NCBI RefSeq assembly: GCF_021272205.1
Contig: NZ_JAJSDX010000004.1
Coordinates: 124,001 to 188,000, forward strand
Origin: Pantoea sp. Mb-10
GTDB taxonomy: Bacteria; Pseudomonadota; Gammaproteobacteria; Enterobacterales; Enterobacteriaceae
Reading direction: 5' to 3'
DNA length: 64,000 nucleotides
Numbering within the stretch: the first letter of the stretch is position 1; each line of letters begins with the position of its first letter. The position numbers and the translations under genes were made by a program. This document shows positions 1 to 9,110 of the stretch, one piece after another. The notes below the pieces were generated by a model. The model did no database searches. It had not been told where the DNA came from and saw only the letters and a list, made by a program, of their open reading frames with translations.

Positions 1-541
1 TCATTCTGGTGCTGGCGCTCGACAATGAGAACTGGTTTAGCGGCAGTAACAAAACCTATGAATTGATGAGTGACAAGGACGGTATCTGGCATTTCGACAT
101 TCCCGATGCGCTGGCGGATGGCCGGTGGCACTTCAGGGCGAAGTCCGTTGACGCAGAGGGTAACGAATCGGCGCTGGGCCAGCAGTTTCATATCGAGGTG
201 GATACCCAAGCCCCTGACGCGCCAATCGTGGCGGGAGCCTGGAATGATAACGGCGGACTTCACCCTCTCCTTCAGGGAGAGGATACCAACGACACTACGC
301 CGCGGGTGCACGGCACAGCGCCGCCAAACACCAAAATCATTCTGGTGCTGGCGCTCAACAATGAGAACTGGTTTAGCGGCAGCAACAAAAGCTATGAACT
401 GATGAGCGACAAGGACGGTATCTGGCATTTCGACATTCCCGATGCGCTGGCGGATGGCCAGTGGCACTTCAGGGCGAAGTCCGTTGACGCAGCGGGTAAC
501 GAGTCGGCGCTGGGCCAGCAGTTTCATCTGAATGTTAATAC
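1..541 (+). repeat. Two tandem copies of an Ig-module coding repeat, period 336 bp
   Basis: Bases 1-205 recur almost unchanged at about 337-541 (both contain GGTATCTGGCATTTCGACAT). The 336-bp offset is exactly 112 codons, so the module repeats in frame. The 130 bp between the two blocks is linker seen once in this window. Near identity at DNA level suggests recent duplication or gene conversion, as is usual in long adhesins. Confidence 0.85.
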
Positions 542-900
542 CCATTCATTTCTGACTGGCGACAGTGCGCTCGCCTTGATGGATCAGCAGCCGGGCAGCC
601 AGGCGGTGGATCTCACCAACGGCATCAAAAACACCCTGGACGTCGATATCGCCACGCTGTTAACGCGCGGCGAGGAAAACCTCTTCATCGAGGTACGGCA
701 AAACGCAGATGCGGTTCAACGGCGACAGCGAGGATACGGTGCGGCTGGAGACGCTGCTGGACGGCAACGCTACCGAGGGAAGCTGGGCGCAGGAGAGCGG
801 TACGACGACCGTGGCGGGCGTGATTTACAACGTCTATAGCCACAGCGGCACTGACGTGGAAGTGCTGGTGCAGACGGGCGTGAAAACCGAATTTATGTAA
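1..900 (+). pseudogene. C-terminal end of a large Ig-like repeat surface adhesin (partial, frameshifted)
   Basis: Open at the window's left edge. Two almost identical Ig-like modules (core W-H-F-D-I-P, R-A-K-S-V-D-A-x-G-N-E-S) are followed by a BapA-type C-terminal tail. The reading frame is intact to about base 692 and would then run out of frame to 839. The tail typical of this family (MRFNGDSEDTVRLETLL..., ending GVKTEFM) continues in another frame from 709 to a stop at 900. Removing one base, best the T at 694, restores ...LFIE-DGKTQM.... So either the gene is broken at its last ~70 codons or the assembly has a one-base error. Proteins of this type are exported by type I secretion and act in biofilm or surface adhesion. 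That role is family knowledge, and no secretion genes are visible here. Confidence 0.75.
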
Positions 901-924
901 CGCTCCCGTCTGTGAGACATTCTC

Positions 925-947
925 AATCCGGGCCTTGGGCCCGGATT
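925..947. terminator. Rho-independent terminator after the adhesin gene
   Basis: Stem AATCCGGGCC / GGCCCGGATT is followed by a T-run on the + strand. It lies between the adhesin stop (900) and the convergent abgT stop (977). The A-rich 5' side is short, so it mainly serves the + strand. Confidence 0.85.
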
Positions 948-976
948 TTTTGTTTTTCCCGCCTGGCGTAAACGCC

Positions 977-2497
977 TCAGCGCAGCTGCGGATAGACACC
1001 CGGGCCAATAGGCAAACCGAGCGCGTACCACGCCAGCAGCAGCACTATCCACGTGGCGAAAAACACCAGCGGATAAGGGAAAATCAGCACGTAGTAGGTG
1101 CCGAGCTGGGCGTCTTTTTGGTAGCGCTGGAGGAAGCCGAGGAACAGCGGCAGAAACGGTGACATCGGTGCCAGCGGCAGCACGGCAGAATCTGCGATAC
1201 GGAAGATCATCTGCGCGAACGCGGGATGAAAGCCCAGCAGCATAAACATCGGGACAAACACCGGCGCCAGAATCGACCAGATGGCCGAGCCACTGGCAAT
1301 AAACATACACAGAAACGCCGACAGGAACATTAACCCCATAAACGCAGGCGCACCGCTGATACCGGCGCTCTCCAGCACGTCGGTCAGGCCAATCGCCATA
1401 AACTTGCCCATGTTGCTCCAGTTAAAGAAGGCGACAAACTGCGACAGCGGAAACACCATCACGATAAAACCCGCCATGCTTTTCATTGGGTCTACCAGCA
1501 GCTGCGGAATATCGTCGGCGCGGCGAATCTGCCTGGTGAACGCGCCGTAGGCAATCGCCACCACAAAAAAGAACAGAATGATCAGCGGTACAATGCCCTG
1601 AATAAACGGCGAAGGGATAATGCTGCCGGTTTTGGGATGGCGCAGCGGCGCGTGCTCAGGCACTACCAGCAGCGCCACCAGCGCGATAAAAACGAGCGCG
1701 GCGATCCCGGCTGCGCGCAGGCCACGATTCTCCAGCGCGGTGAGCGGCGGCAGCCGATCCTGTACGCCGCCCTGCCAGGCGGGCAGACGCGGCTCAACGA
1801 ACTTATCGGTGAGCAGGGCGCCGGCCACCGTTAGCACCAGCACCGAGGTGGCCATGAAAAACCAGTTATCGATCACGCTAACGTGTACGGTGTCGCTGAC
1901 TGCTTTGGCGGCCTCGGTGCTGATGCCGGAGAGCAGCACGTCGGTGGTCACGATCAGCAAGTTAGCGGTAAACCCGGATGCGACGCCGGCGATCGCCGCC
2001 AGCAATCCGGCCACGGGATGGCGCCCGACGGCCAGGAAAATCAGCGCGCCCAGTGGCGGCATCACCACCAGCGCGGCATCGGAAGAAATATGGCTAAAAA
2101 AGGCAATGAACAGCACCATGTAGCTGGCGTAGCGGCGGCTGACGCGCGAGGCCATTTTGACCATGAGCGATTGCAGCAGGCCCACCTTCTCCGCTAATCC
2201 GGCGCCAATCACCAGCGCAAGAATCGAGCCCAGCGGCGTAAAGCCGCTGAAGTTCTTAATGATGTTGGGCAGGATCCACTGAATACCCGCCACGCTTAAC
2301 AGGTTATTGACCCGCACCAGCTCGCCGTTGGCGGGGTTTTTCACCGCCACTCCCAGCGCGCTGAGGATCGCAGTCGCGACCATCAGCACCACAATCAGAT
2401 ACACGAACAGGAGAAAAGGGTTGGGCACTTTGTTGCCCACGCGTTCAATCCAGCTAAAGACCTTCCCCGGGCTGCGATGCGCCGTCAGTGCTTCCAT
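977..2497 (-). CDS. abgT: p-aminobenzoyl-glutamate transporter AbgT
   Basis: 506 residues, closely matching E. coli AbgT in length and along its whole sequence (for example ASRVSRRYASYMVLFIAFFS, GFTANLLIVTTDVLLSGIST, FVPMFMLLGFHPAFAQ). It is an inner-membrane AbgT-family protein with many hydrophobic helices that imports p-aminobenzoyl-glutamate, a folate breakdown product. It is the last gene of the abgA-abgB-abgT operon, about 100 bp after abgB. The start follows the N-terminal alignment to E. coli (KVFSWIERVGNKVPNPF). AbgT-family members have also been linked to sulfonamide efflux, but operon context favours uptake. Confidence 0.95.
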   Translation of the reverse strand: MEALTAHRSPGKVFSWIERVGNKVPNPFLLFVYLIVVLMVATAILSALGVAVKNPANGELVRVNNLLSVAGIQWILPNIIKNFSGFTPLGSILALVIGAGLAEKVGLLQSLMVKMASRVSRRYASYMVLFIAFFSHISSDAALVVMPPLGALIFLAVGRHPVAGLLAAIAGVASGFTANLLIVTTDVLLSGISTEAAKAVSDTVHVSVIDNWFFMATSVLVLTVAGALLTDKFVEPRLPAWQGGVQDRLPPLTALENRGLRAAGIAALVFIALVALLVVPEHAPLRHPKTGSIIPSPFIQGIVPLIILFFFVVAIAYGAFTRQIRRADDIPQLLVDPMKSMAGFIVMVFPLSQFVAFFNWSNMGKFMAIGLTDVLESAGISGAPAFMGLMFLSAFLCMFIASGSAIWSILAPVFVPMFMLLGFHPAFAQMIFRIADSAVLPLAPMSPFLPLFLGFLQRYQKDAQLGTYYVLIFPYPLVFFATWIVLLLAWYALGLPIGPGVYPQLR

Positions 2498-2600
2498 CGG
2501 TATATCCTCATGTCGTCTTGTCAGTTGGGTTTGCAGGCCCCCTGTGGGGGCTATTTTTTATTGTGGGTGGTGCGCCCGCGCCAGACGGCGCGGGTAAAAC

Positions 2601-4046
2601 TCAGGATGACAACCTGGAGGGGGTAACCTCGGCCGGGATCGGGCAGACATACGGCTGCGCCTGTCGAACCTGCATGAACTCGGCCCGACAGCGCGCCAGC
2701 GTGGCCTCGTCGAGCAGCAAGGTCAGCGCCGTGGCCGCCAGCACTTTGGCCGCCAGGCACATGCCTTTATGGGCGATCGCGGTGCGCCCCTGCGCCACCA
2801 ATTGCCAGGTGTGCAGCGGCGTACCAAACGCGAAGCAGGGCGCGAAGCACTGCGCGGTGGGTGTCACCCAGCTCACATCGCCGACATCGGTCGAGCCGTA
2901 CAGCAGGTCGTGCGTGACCGCATAGGGCGCCACCTCGTCCATCAGCGCTTTCTCGCCGAGCGATGCCGTCCACGCGCGTCCGGCATCACCGCCGGTGCGT
3001 GCCGCGTTGAGCCGGGCATTCTCGAGATCATCTTTGGTCAGGGTAGCGCGGATGGCGGCGGCGAACGCGTGCTCCTCAGCGCTGTAATCCGGCAAGCCGA
3101 ACTGATGCAAATTACGCTCCATCACCGCTTCCAGCGCGCGATTTGGTACGTAGTTGGAGCAGGCTTTATCAAAGCGCACGGTCATCTGGGTGTCGGTCAT
3201 TAGCGCCGCGCCGCGGGCAATGTTGATCACGCGCTGGTAAATGTCCTGCGCCTGATCCCGCTGCGGCGCGCGGATCAAATAGAGCACTTCGGCATCGGCC
3301 TGCACCACATTGGGGGAGGCGCCCCCCGTGTGGGTGACGGCATAGTGCACGCGGGCCTCCTGCACGATGTGCTCGCGCAGGAAGTTTGCGCCAGTGTTCA
3401 TGAGCGTCACGGCGTCCAGCGCGCTGCGGCCGAGATGCGGTGAGTTGGCGGCGTGTGCGGCAACGCCTTTAAAGCGGAAGGCCGCCTGGATGTTAGCGAG
3501 GGTACTGAGGTTGAACATGCCGCTAAAGCCTTCGGGATGCCACGTCAGCGCCGCATCGACGTCATCGAACAGGCCTTCGCGTACCATAAAGGTTTTGCCG
3601 GATCCGCCCTCTTCGCCGGGGCAGCCGTAAAAGCGCAGCGTGCCACGCTGGCCGTGCTCCGCCCACCAGGCTTTGATGGCGAAGGCCGCGGCCAGCCCGG
3701 CGGTGCCCAGCAGATTATGCCCGCAGCCGTGGCCGTTGCCGTTTTCTACCACCGGCTGCGGCGTGGCGCAGCCCGCCTGCTGGCTTAAACCGGCCAGTGC
3801 ATCAAACTCGCCGAGCAGCGCAATCACCGGTTTGCCCTCGCCGATACTGGCAATAAAGGCGGTGTCGATGTTGCCCACGCCGCGCTCAACGGCAAAGCCT
3901 TCCTGCGCCAGCGCGTCGGCCAATATTGCGGACGACTGCGTCTCTTCAAAGCGGGTTTCCGGCACGTCCCAGATGGCATCGCTCAGCGCGGTAAAGCGCG
4001 CCTGGTGCGCATCAATATAGCGCTCGATAAAGTCGTGGTGGCTCAT
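2601..4046 (-). CDS. abgB: p-aminobenzoyl-glutamate hydrolase subunit B
   Basis: 481 residues, M20 metallopeptidase/amidohydrolase family. Metal-binding motifs are visible: GEFDALAGL near residue 80, NGHGCGHNLLG near 105 and CPGEEGGSGK near 140. AbgB pairs with AbgA to split p-aminobenzoyl-glutamate into p-aminobenzoate and glutamate in the cytoplasm. Its ATG overlaps the abgA stop (ATGA, 4043-4046), so the two subunits are translationally coupled. Length and motifs match E. coli AbgB (481 aa). Confidence 0.95.
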   Translation of the reverse strand: MSHHDFIERYIDAHQARFTALSDAIWDVPETRFEETQSSAILADALAQEGFAVERGVGNIDTAFIASIGEGKPVIALLGEFDALAGLSQQAGCATPQPVVENGNGHGCGHNLLGTAGLAAAFAIKAWWAEHGQRGTLRFYGCPGEEGGSGKTFMVREGLFDDVDAALTWHPEGFSGMFNLSTLANIQAAFRFKGVAAHAANSPHLGRSALDAVTLMNTGANFLREHIVQEARVHYAVTHTGGASPNVVQADAEVLYLIRAPQRDQAQDIYQRVINIARGAALMTDTQMTVRFDKACSNYVPNRALEAVMERNLHQFGLPDYSAEEHAFAAAIRATLTKDDLENARLNAARTGGDAGRAWTASLGEKALMDEVAPYAVTHDLLYGSTDVGDVSWVTPTAQCFAPCFAFGTPLHTWQLVAQGRTAIAHKGMCLAAKVLAATALTLLLDEATLARCRAEFMQVRQAQPYVCPIPAEVTPSRLSS

Positions 4047-5356
4047 CGTGCACCGCCAAACTGCGCCTGATTCAGCGCCAGCGTGGCCAGCGTCTGCACC
4101 GCTGCGGCCATAACGGTTTCATCGAAATCAAAGCGGGCGTTGTGGTGGCCCGCAGCCAGATCGCAGCCGAAAATCACGTAAGAGGCCTGGCCGCCGCGCT
4201 GCTGCACCCGTTCCATCATGTAGGTGGCATCTTCGGAACCGGCCGCCTGCGCTTTGGTATCCACCACCGAGCGAAACAGCCCCAGCGCTGCTGCCTGCTG
4301 GTGAATGAAGGCGACCCAAGCCGGACTGGGGGCACAGCTCCGCGCGCCGCCCATCAGCGTGATGGCGTGTTCCACACCGTACATCGCCGCTGCGCCGGCA
4401 ATTACGCGCTGCGCCTGCTGGTAAATATCGTCGTTGACCTGATTGTTGGCGCCGCGGGTTTCCACTTTCATCAGCGCGCAGTCTGCCACCACGTTGCGCC
4501 CGCTGCCTGCCTGTAATACGCCCACGTTGACGCGCGCCACGCCGCCGCTGTGCTGCGGCAGCGTGTGCAGCGCCAGCGTCGCCTGCGCGGCGGCCAACAA
4601 GGCGTTGCGTCCTTGTTCAGGATTCCCGCCCGCGTGCGCGCCCACGCCGGTGAAGGTGACGTCAAGCTTGGTGGTGGCGAGAAAGCTGTCGCTGCCGCAG
4701 ACGATTTCCCCTGCCGGTACGCCGGTGCCAAGGTGAATGGCCGTAAACAGATCGACATCATCCACTACGCCCGCCGCGACCATGGCTTTAGCGCCGCGCA
4801 CGCCCTCTTCGGCGGGCTGAAAAATCAGCTTAATGGTGCCGCTCAGCCGGTGCTCCATCTCTTTGAGCACACCCGCCAGCGCCAGGCCAATGGCGGTGTG
4901 TCCATCGTGGGCGCAGGCGTGCATCATGCCGGGATTACAGGAGGCGAACCCTTCCCGCGTAGGCAGATGATCGGCCGCGCTGCTCTCGTTCTGATCCAGC
5001 GCATCCATATCCACGCGGAAGGCCATCACCGGACCGGGGCGCCCGGTGTTCAGCGTGGCGACCACGCCGCAGAAGCCGCCCGAAAAGTGTGGCAGCCACT
5101 GCGGTAACGCGCCCTGCGCCAGCGCCCGCTGCTCCTGCTGCGCCAGCACCGCTTCAGACGGCAACCCCATGCGCGCGTCGGCATCAATCACCGCCCGCCC
5201 CAGCGTCAGTTGATAACCAAGACGGTGCAGTTCCTCGGCGACAAGGGTCGCGGTACGAAACTCCACCCAGCCCGATTCGGCGAAGTGGTGCAGGTCACGA
5301 CGCCAGCGCTGCATCGTGGGGATGCGCGCGTTAACGCAGTCAGAAAGGGTTTTCAT
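4043..5356 (-). CDS. abgA: p-aminobenzoyl-glutamate hydrolase subunit A
   Basis: About 437 residues, M20 family. RVDMDALD, MHACAHDGHTAIGL and IFQPAEEGVRGAKAM carry the dinuclear-metal and catalytic residues; AGHHNARFDFDE lies near the end. It forms the AbgAB hydrolase with the next gene. An ATG also exists at 5362, but AAAGGAA directly abuts it, whereas the ATG at 5356 sits a normal 7 bases after that ribosome site, so 5356 is preferred. First gene of the operon, divergent from abgR. Confidence 0.93.
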   Translation of the reverse strand: MKTLSDCVNARIPTMQRWRRDLHHFAESGWVEFRTATLVAEELHRLGYQLTLGRAVIDADARMGLPSEAVLAQQEQRALAQGALPQWLPHFSGGFCGVVATLNTGRPGPVMAFRVDMDALDQNESSAADHLPTREGFASCNPGMMHACAHDGHTAIGLALAGVLKEMEHRLSGTIKLIFQPAEEGVRGAKAMVAAGVVDDVDLFTAIHLGTGVPAGEIVCGSDSFLATTKLDVTFTGVGAHAGGNPEQGRNALLAAAQATLALHTLPQHSGGVARVNVGVLQAGSGRNVVADCALMKVETRGANNQVNDDIYQQAQRVIAGAAAMYGVEHAITLMGGARSCAPSPAWVAFIHQQAAALGLFRSVVDTKAQAAGSEDATYMMERVQQRGGQASYVIFGCDLAAGHHNARFDFDETVMAAAVQTLATLALNQAQFGGAR

Positions 5357-5469
5357 CGGCATTTCCTTTGTGGTGTTTTTTTAGGCATTATCCCGAATCT
5401 ACACAATGGTCCCGGCGCGCATAAGATGCGAAGATCTTGCTACTGATAAACAGGAGTTATCACCCCACC
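5357..5469. promoter_or_regulatory. Divergent abgA / abgR control region
   Basis: This 113-bp gap separates the abgABT operon from its LysR-type regulator, the classical arrangement for a LysR protein controlling a divergent operon. It is AT-richer than the flanks and includes an AAGATCTT palindrome near 5430. I cannot assign -35/-10 elements with confidence. Confidence 0.5.
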
Positions 5470-6369
5470 ATGACGGCCAATCTCAAACTTCATCAGCTGC
5501 GTGCCTTTGTCGAGGTGGCCCGTTTGGGCAGCATTCGTGCCGCCAGCCGCCTGTGTGGCGTCTCTCAGCCAGCGCTCACCAAAGCCGTACAGGAGCTGGA
5601 GCAAGCGCTGGGGGCGCGTCTGTTTGAACGGCGGCAGCAGGGCGTGACGCTCACCGACGTCGGGCACACTTTTTTCCGTCACGCCAGCCTGGTACTGGAG
5701 GAGTTGCGCGTGGCGCAGGAGGATATTCAGCAGCGGCTAGGGCTGGCGGATGGCAAGGTCAACATTGGCGTGGGCGGCAGCATTGCGCGCACCGTGATGC
5801 CGCAGGTGATCACGCAATTTCACCGTGAATATCCGCGCGTGAAGGTGCGTATTGTTGAAGGGCAGTTGGTCTCGATGGTGCACGAGCTGCGGCAAGGGGC
5901 GCTGGATTTCACTATCAACACCTACGATCAGCATCACCTCGATCAGGAGCTGGTGTTTGAACGGCTGATGCAGCGGGAGTATCAGGTGGTGATGCGTAAA
6001 GGCCATCCCATGGCTCATGCCCGATCGCTGGCGGAGTTGCAGCACTGCGACTGGACCATGCCAACGCCGCAAGGCAGCTACTATCGGCTGCTGCACGATC
6101 TGTTCGGCGAGCGCGGCATGGCGCCGCAAATTGTGGTGACGTGCGAAACCTTTATGGCCTGCACCAGCCTGGTGGCAAAGAGCGATTTCGTCAGCATTAT
6201 CTCGCGCGATGTGATCGAAGATCCCACCCACGGCGGTCAGCTGATCGCCCTCGATCTTGACGATCCCTTGCCCAAGGCGACCTTTTATCTGATCCAGCGA
6301 AAAGAGACCGCATTGACGCCGATGAGCGCTTATATGGCGCAGCTGTTTCGCCGCTATTGCCAGCCGTGA
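5470..6369 (+). CDS. abgR: LysR-family regulator of the abg operon
   Basis: 299 residues from ATG 5470, aligning throughout with E. coli AbgR: KLHQLRAFVEVARLGSIRAA is the winged helix-turn-helix start, and GQLVSMVHELRQGALDFTIN and MPTPQGSYY are shared in the effector domain. An upstream in-frame start would add 11 unaligned residues. A CAGGAG lies rather far (about 13 bases) upstream of 5470. It is expected to sense an aminobenzoyl-glutamate-related ligand and control abgABT. Confidence 0.9.
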   Translation: MTANLKLHQLRAFVEVARLGSIRAASRLCGVSQPALTKAVQELEQALGARLFERRQQGVTLTDVGHTFFRHASLVLEELRVAQEDIQQRLGLADGKVNIGVGGSIARTVMPQVITQFHREYPRVKVRIVEGQLVSMVHELRQGALDFTINTYDQHHLDQELVFERLMQREYQVVMRKGHPMAHARSLAELQHCDWTMPTPQGSYYRLLHDLFGERGMAPQIVVTCETFMACTSLVAKSDFVSIISRDVIEDPTHGGQLIALDLDDPLPKATFYLIQRKETALTPMSAYMAQLFRRYCQP

Positions 6370-6440
6370 CGGGGCCAAAACGCGATCGTCTACACTTAGG
6401 GAGCGTGTAAAAAACACCTAACCGATAAGTGGAGGAAACG

Positions 6441-6878
6441 ATGCAAGTGAGTCCCTATTTGTTTCTGTATGGTCGCTGTGAAGAGGCGATAGCGTTTTAT
6501 CTGGAAGCGACCGGCGGCGAAGTCCTGCAAAAAATGACGTTTGGCGATATGCCAGAGCAGGGCGAACAGATTGGCGATCAATCCGCACCGCCAATGCCGC
6601 CAGAAAAAATCATGCATGCCCATTTGCGTATTGGTGACGGTGAACTGATGCTGAGCGACGGCAACGCGCACAAGCCGCCCGCCTCGGAGCATGCCGGTTA
6701 CGCGGTAAGTCTGTCGACCACTGACGTAGAAGAGGGAAAAGCGTGGTTCGAGAAGCTCTCTGCGGGTGGGAAAGTCACCACGCCGTGGCAGAAAACGTTT
6801 TGGTCTGACGGCTTCGGCATGTTTATCGATAAATTCAACATTCCGTGGCGCATCAACGTCGAAAAAGCGCAGCAGTAA
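6441..6878 (+). CDS. VOC-family (PhnB/YjdN-like) protein
   Basis: 145 residues from ATG 6441, with GGAGG five bases upstream (a GTG at 6429 lies before that site and is rejected). The start VSPYLFLYGRCEEAIAFYLE, HAHLRIGDGELMLSD and the C-terminal WSDGFGMFIDKFNIPWRINV are typical of the PhnB/YjdN glyoxalase-fold group. Members of this group in enterobacteria have no firmly known substrate. It stands alone between abgR and a terminator. Confidence 0.85.
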   Translation: MQVSPYLFLYGRCEEAIAFYLEATGGEVLQKMTFGDMPEQGEQIGDQSAPPMPPEKIMHAHLRIGDGELMLSDGNAHKPPASEHAGYAVSLSTTDVEEGKAWFEKLSAGGKVTTPWQKTFWSDGFGMFIDKFNIPWRINVEKAQQ

Positions 6879-6884
6879 CGCAAA

Positions 6885-6908
6885 AAGGGCGACCTCGGGG
6901 TCGCCCTT
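6885..6908. terminator. Bidirectional terminator between the VOC gene and tsx
   Basis: Perfect stem AAGGGCGACC / GGTCGCCCTT with a 4-base loop, A-rich on one side and T-ending on the other. It lies between two convergent genes (stops at 6878 and 6915). Confidence 0.85.
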
Positions 6909-6914
6909 GGTGCA

Positions 6915-7778
6915 TTAGAAGTTGTAGCCCACGACCAGGTAATAACCCCAGCCGGTCGATTTGACTTCAAACGGGCCGTTGCCGAAATTCAGCTCCTGGC
7001 CATCTGCCCACTGCCCACCATTGTGGAAGTAACGCGCCACGGTAGAGACGTGCCAATGATCGTAATTCAGCGACAGAATGTGGCTCGACGCCACCGAGTT
7101 GCTGGTGCGTGAACGGTCAGACTTGTCGCGCAGATCGGAACCCCAGTCGAAGTTGGTGAAGCCGATATAGCTCAGCTTACCGCCCCAGAGATCGGTAATT
7201 GGCACAAAGTATTTCACCTTGAAGCGATAACCATCCCAGCTGTTTTCGTTGGCTGCGCCGTAGTTTTGCCACTGGTATTTGGCATACACGTTCAGCGAGA
7301 GGCCGACATCGCTATGGGTGTCGATATCGGTGCCCAGACCCATGTACCACGTGTTTTGACGGCTGCTGTCGTTGCGGCCCATGTCGTAGATGTAGTTGTT
7401 GGCAAAGTACCACTCTTTGAACGGACCAAAAGCCAGATTGGTGCCGGTGAGCTTGTCGATGGAGAAGCGCGGTTCAATTTCCATGAACATCGTCGAACCG
7501 TGATCGAAAATGCCATTGGCGTTGCTGTTGCCCGCGCCAAAGAAATTGGGCAGGTCAACGTAGCCGTAAAAGTCGAACCACTCTTTTTTGGTGAAGGCTT
7601 CGTATTCGAGATACACGTCATTGTTGAACTGCGGCCCGAAGCGCGTGTGATAGCTGCCCACCACGTTAACGCTCTGGTGCCACCAGTCAGAAAGGTATTG
7701 CGGATCGCTTTCTGCTTGCGCGTTACCCGCCAAACCACAGGCCAGAACGGCCCCTGCTATCAGTGCTTTAAATTTCAT
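6915..7778 (-). CDS. tsx: Nucleoside-specific outer-membrane channel Tsx
   Basis: 287 residues from ATG 7778. Signal peptide [20 protein letters not shown] ends at AQA before ESDPQYL. The mature protein shares long blocks with E. coli Tsx: [60 protein letters not shown] and the terminal VVGYNF with the C-terminal Phe of outer-membrane barrels. It takes up nucleosides and deoxynucleosides. A CRP site lies upstream, in line with cAMP-CRP control known for E. coli tsx. Confidence 0.95.
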   Translation of the reverse strand: MKFKALIAGAVLACGLAGNAQAESDPQYLSDWWHQSVNVVGSYHTRFGPQFNNDVYLEYEAFTKKEWFDFYGYVDLPNFFGAGNSNANGIFDHGSTMFMEIEPRFSIDKLTGTNLAFGPFKEWYFANNYIYDMGRNDSSRQNTWYMGLGTDIDTHSDVGLSLNVYAKYQWQNYGAANENSWDGYRFKVKYFVPITDLWGGKLSYIGFTNFDWGSDLRDKSDRSRTSNSVASSHILSLNYDHWHVSTVARYFHNGGQWADGQELNFGNGPFEVKSTGWGYYLVVGYNF

Positions 7779-7976
7779 TATCATTAACCACTTGCTCATG
7801 ATCGCAGCGTGGGGCAGCGATCGGGTGAAATCGATCCCAGGGGATGGACAGAAAGGGTTTTTTTACCGGTCTCATATGCCGGATCGTTAGGCGGTGTAAT
7901 GTGCCCGTAACAGTGCGATAGAAAATAGATTTTGATCACGTTTGTCAAAAAGTGTTGCAATTGGATTCACTTATAT

Positions 7977-7992
7977 TGTGATGCAGATCACA
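7977..7992. promoter_or_regulatory. CRP-binding site upstream of tsx
   Basis: TGTGATGCAGATCACA is a perfect TGTGA-N6-TCACA palindrome, 200 bp upstream of the tsx start, in an AT-rich stretch (7915-7995) that would hold the promoter. E. coli tsx is activated by CRP and repressed by CytR, so this is expected. No other CDS starts nearby. Confidence 0.8.
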
Positions 7993-8039
7993 TAAAGGCC
8001 ATGTAGTGAACGGAACTCCGCAACCGTTTACGTTGTCGG

Positions 8040-9110
8040 GATTGGGCGGCACACGTCGCAAACGTGTTTTGCCGCAGGCAGCAGCTTGGGGTGCCACGCG
8101 CTGTGGCGGGGCTTTTGCCACTTGCAGTGGCGGGCGCTTTCTCGCTGGCGCGGTGCTGCTTTCGTTCGCCACAGGCTGTGGCAGGTGCCTTTTCGCTGGC
8201 GCGGTGCCTCTTTCGTTCGCCATGGCACCGGCAGGTGCCTTTGCCGCGTTGCGGCGACCGAGCAGAGGGCGCCAGGCCGCGCCCTCTGCACTCCCCGGCC
8301 CTGCGCCAGCCCCACTCGCCGCTGCGCGGTGCCTTCACTCCCTCAGCCTTCCTGACGGACCGGCGTCGATTCGCTCCTGCTCAACGCCGCCTCTCGCGGC
8401 ATCCATGCCGCTCGTCCTGGAAGGCCTCACTCGTTCAGCGAGTGGGGATGGCGCTACCAAACCTCGCTGTAGGTCTTTTATGTTTTTCGCAGCCGCCGCG
8501 CGGCGGGAAGATTTTCAAGGTGCATCCGCACCGCGCGGCGTTAAGCAAAATCCTTCTTTCGTGTTTTTTGTATTTAGACGCCAGTGCGTGGCTGAAAGAC
8601 TTTTAAGTACCATTCCGCCCACGGGGGTGTTAACCAGAAGCCGGTTCTGCCATGTGTTTTCTGTTTTTTCAGCCAGCCACTGTCTTCGCAGACCAGCTTA
8701 AGGCCACCCAGACAACCCCAGACAAAAAACAGAAAAGACTCTTAAAGGCGAGGTTTGTGGCGCCATCCGGAGCGCCGAACGGAGCGTGACGGCCAGGACG
8801 AAGCGGCATGGATGCCGCTGAGAGGGCGGAATGAGCCAGGGATGGCGAATCCGCGCGGTCCGTGAGGCTGGCGCGGCGGAGTGAGGGAACAGCGGAGGCT
8901 GGCGCAGGGCGCGGATTGCAAAGGGCCGCGCCCATCGGCCCTTTGCCCGTACGCCGCAGCGGGGCGGCTGGAACTCCCGTGCGGTTAGCGGGCGGAACCC
9001 GCTCAGGGTTCAGTAAAGACCGGCATAGCGGGCCGGAACCCGCTCAGAGCAATGCCGACTGAGCGGCCGGAACCCGCTCACGACTCATCGGCTTTGCGGG
9101 CCGAACGCCC
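8040..9110 (+). repeat. Composite long repeat R1 (two opposed halves)
   Basis: GC-rich block without a credible gene, filling the gap between tsx and the MFS gene. Left half A (about 8225-8485) and right half B (about 8725-8975) are diverged inverted copies of one module, joined by a more AT-rich centre (8485-8725) with runs of T. The same A-centre-B order is seen at R2 (inverted orientation) and R3. Inside half A the stem GCAGAGGGCG/CGCCCTCTGC is matched in half B by GCAAAGGGCC/GGCCCTTTGC, so paired bases have changed together. Many short palindromes (GCGGCA/TGCCGC) follow. The right end runs into the 3' end of the MFS gene. I do not recognise the family; it resembles an oversized REP/BIME mosaic or a structured RNA. 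Confidence 0.85.

Noticed and set aside
685..1310. Minus-strand frames of 107 and 158 codons overlapping the adhesin end and abgT
   Set aside because: They overlap well-supported genes in other frames and show no family features.
8006..8701. Long overlapping open frames on both strands of the R1 repeat, and similar ones in R2 and R3
   Set aside because: They arise from GC-rich repeat DNA, occur in several frames at once, have biased low-complexity composition and no ribosome sites. The repeat halves are conserved as palindromes rather than as protein.
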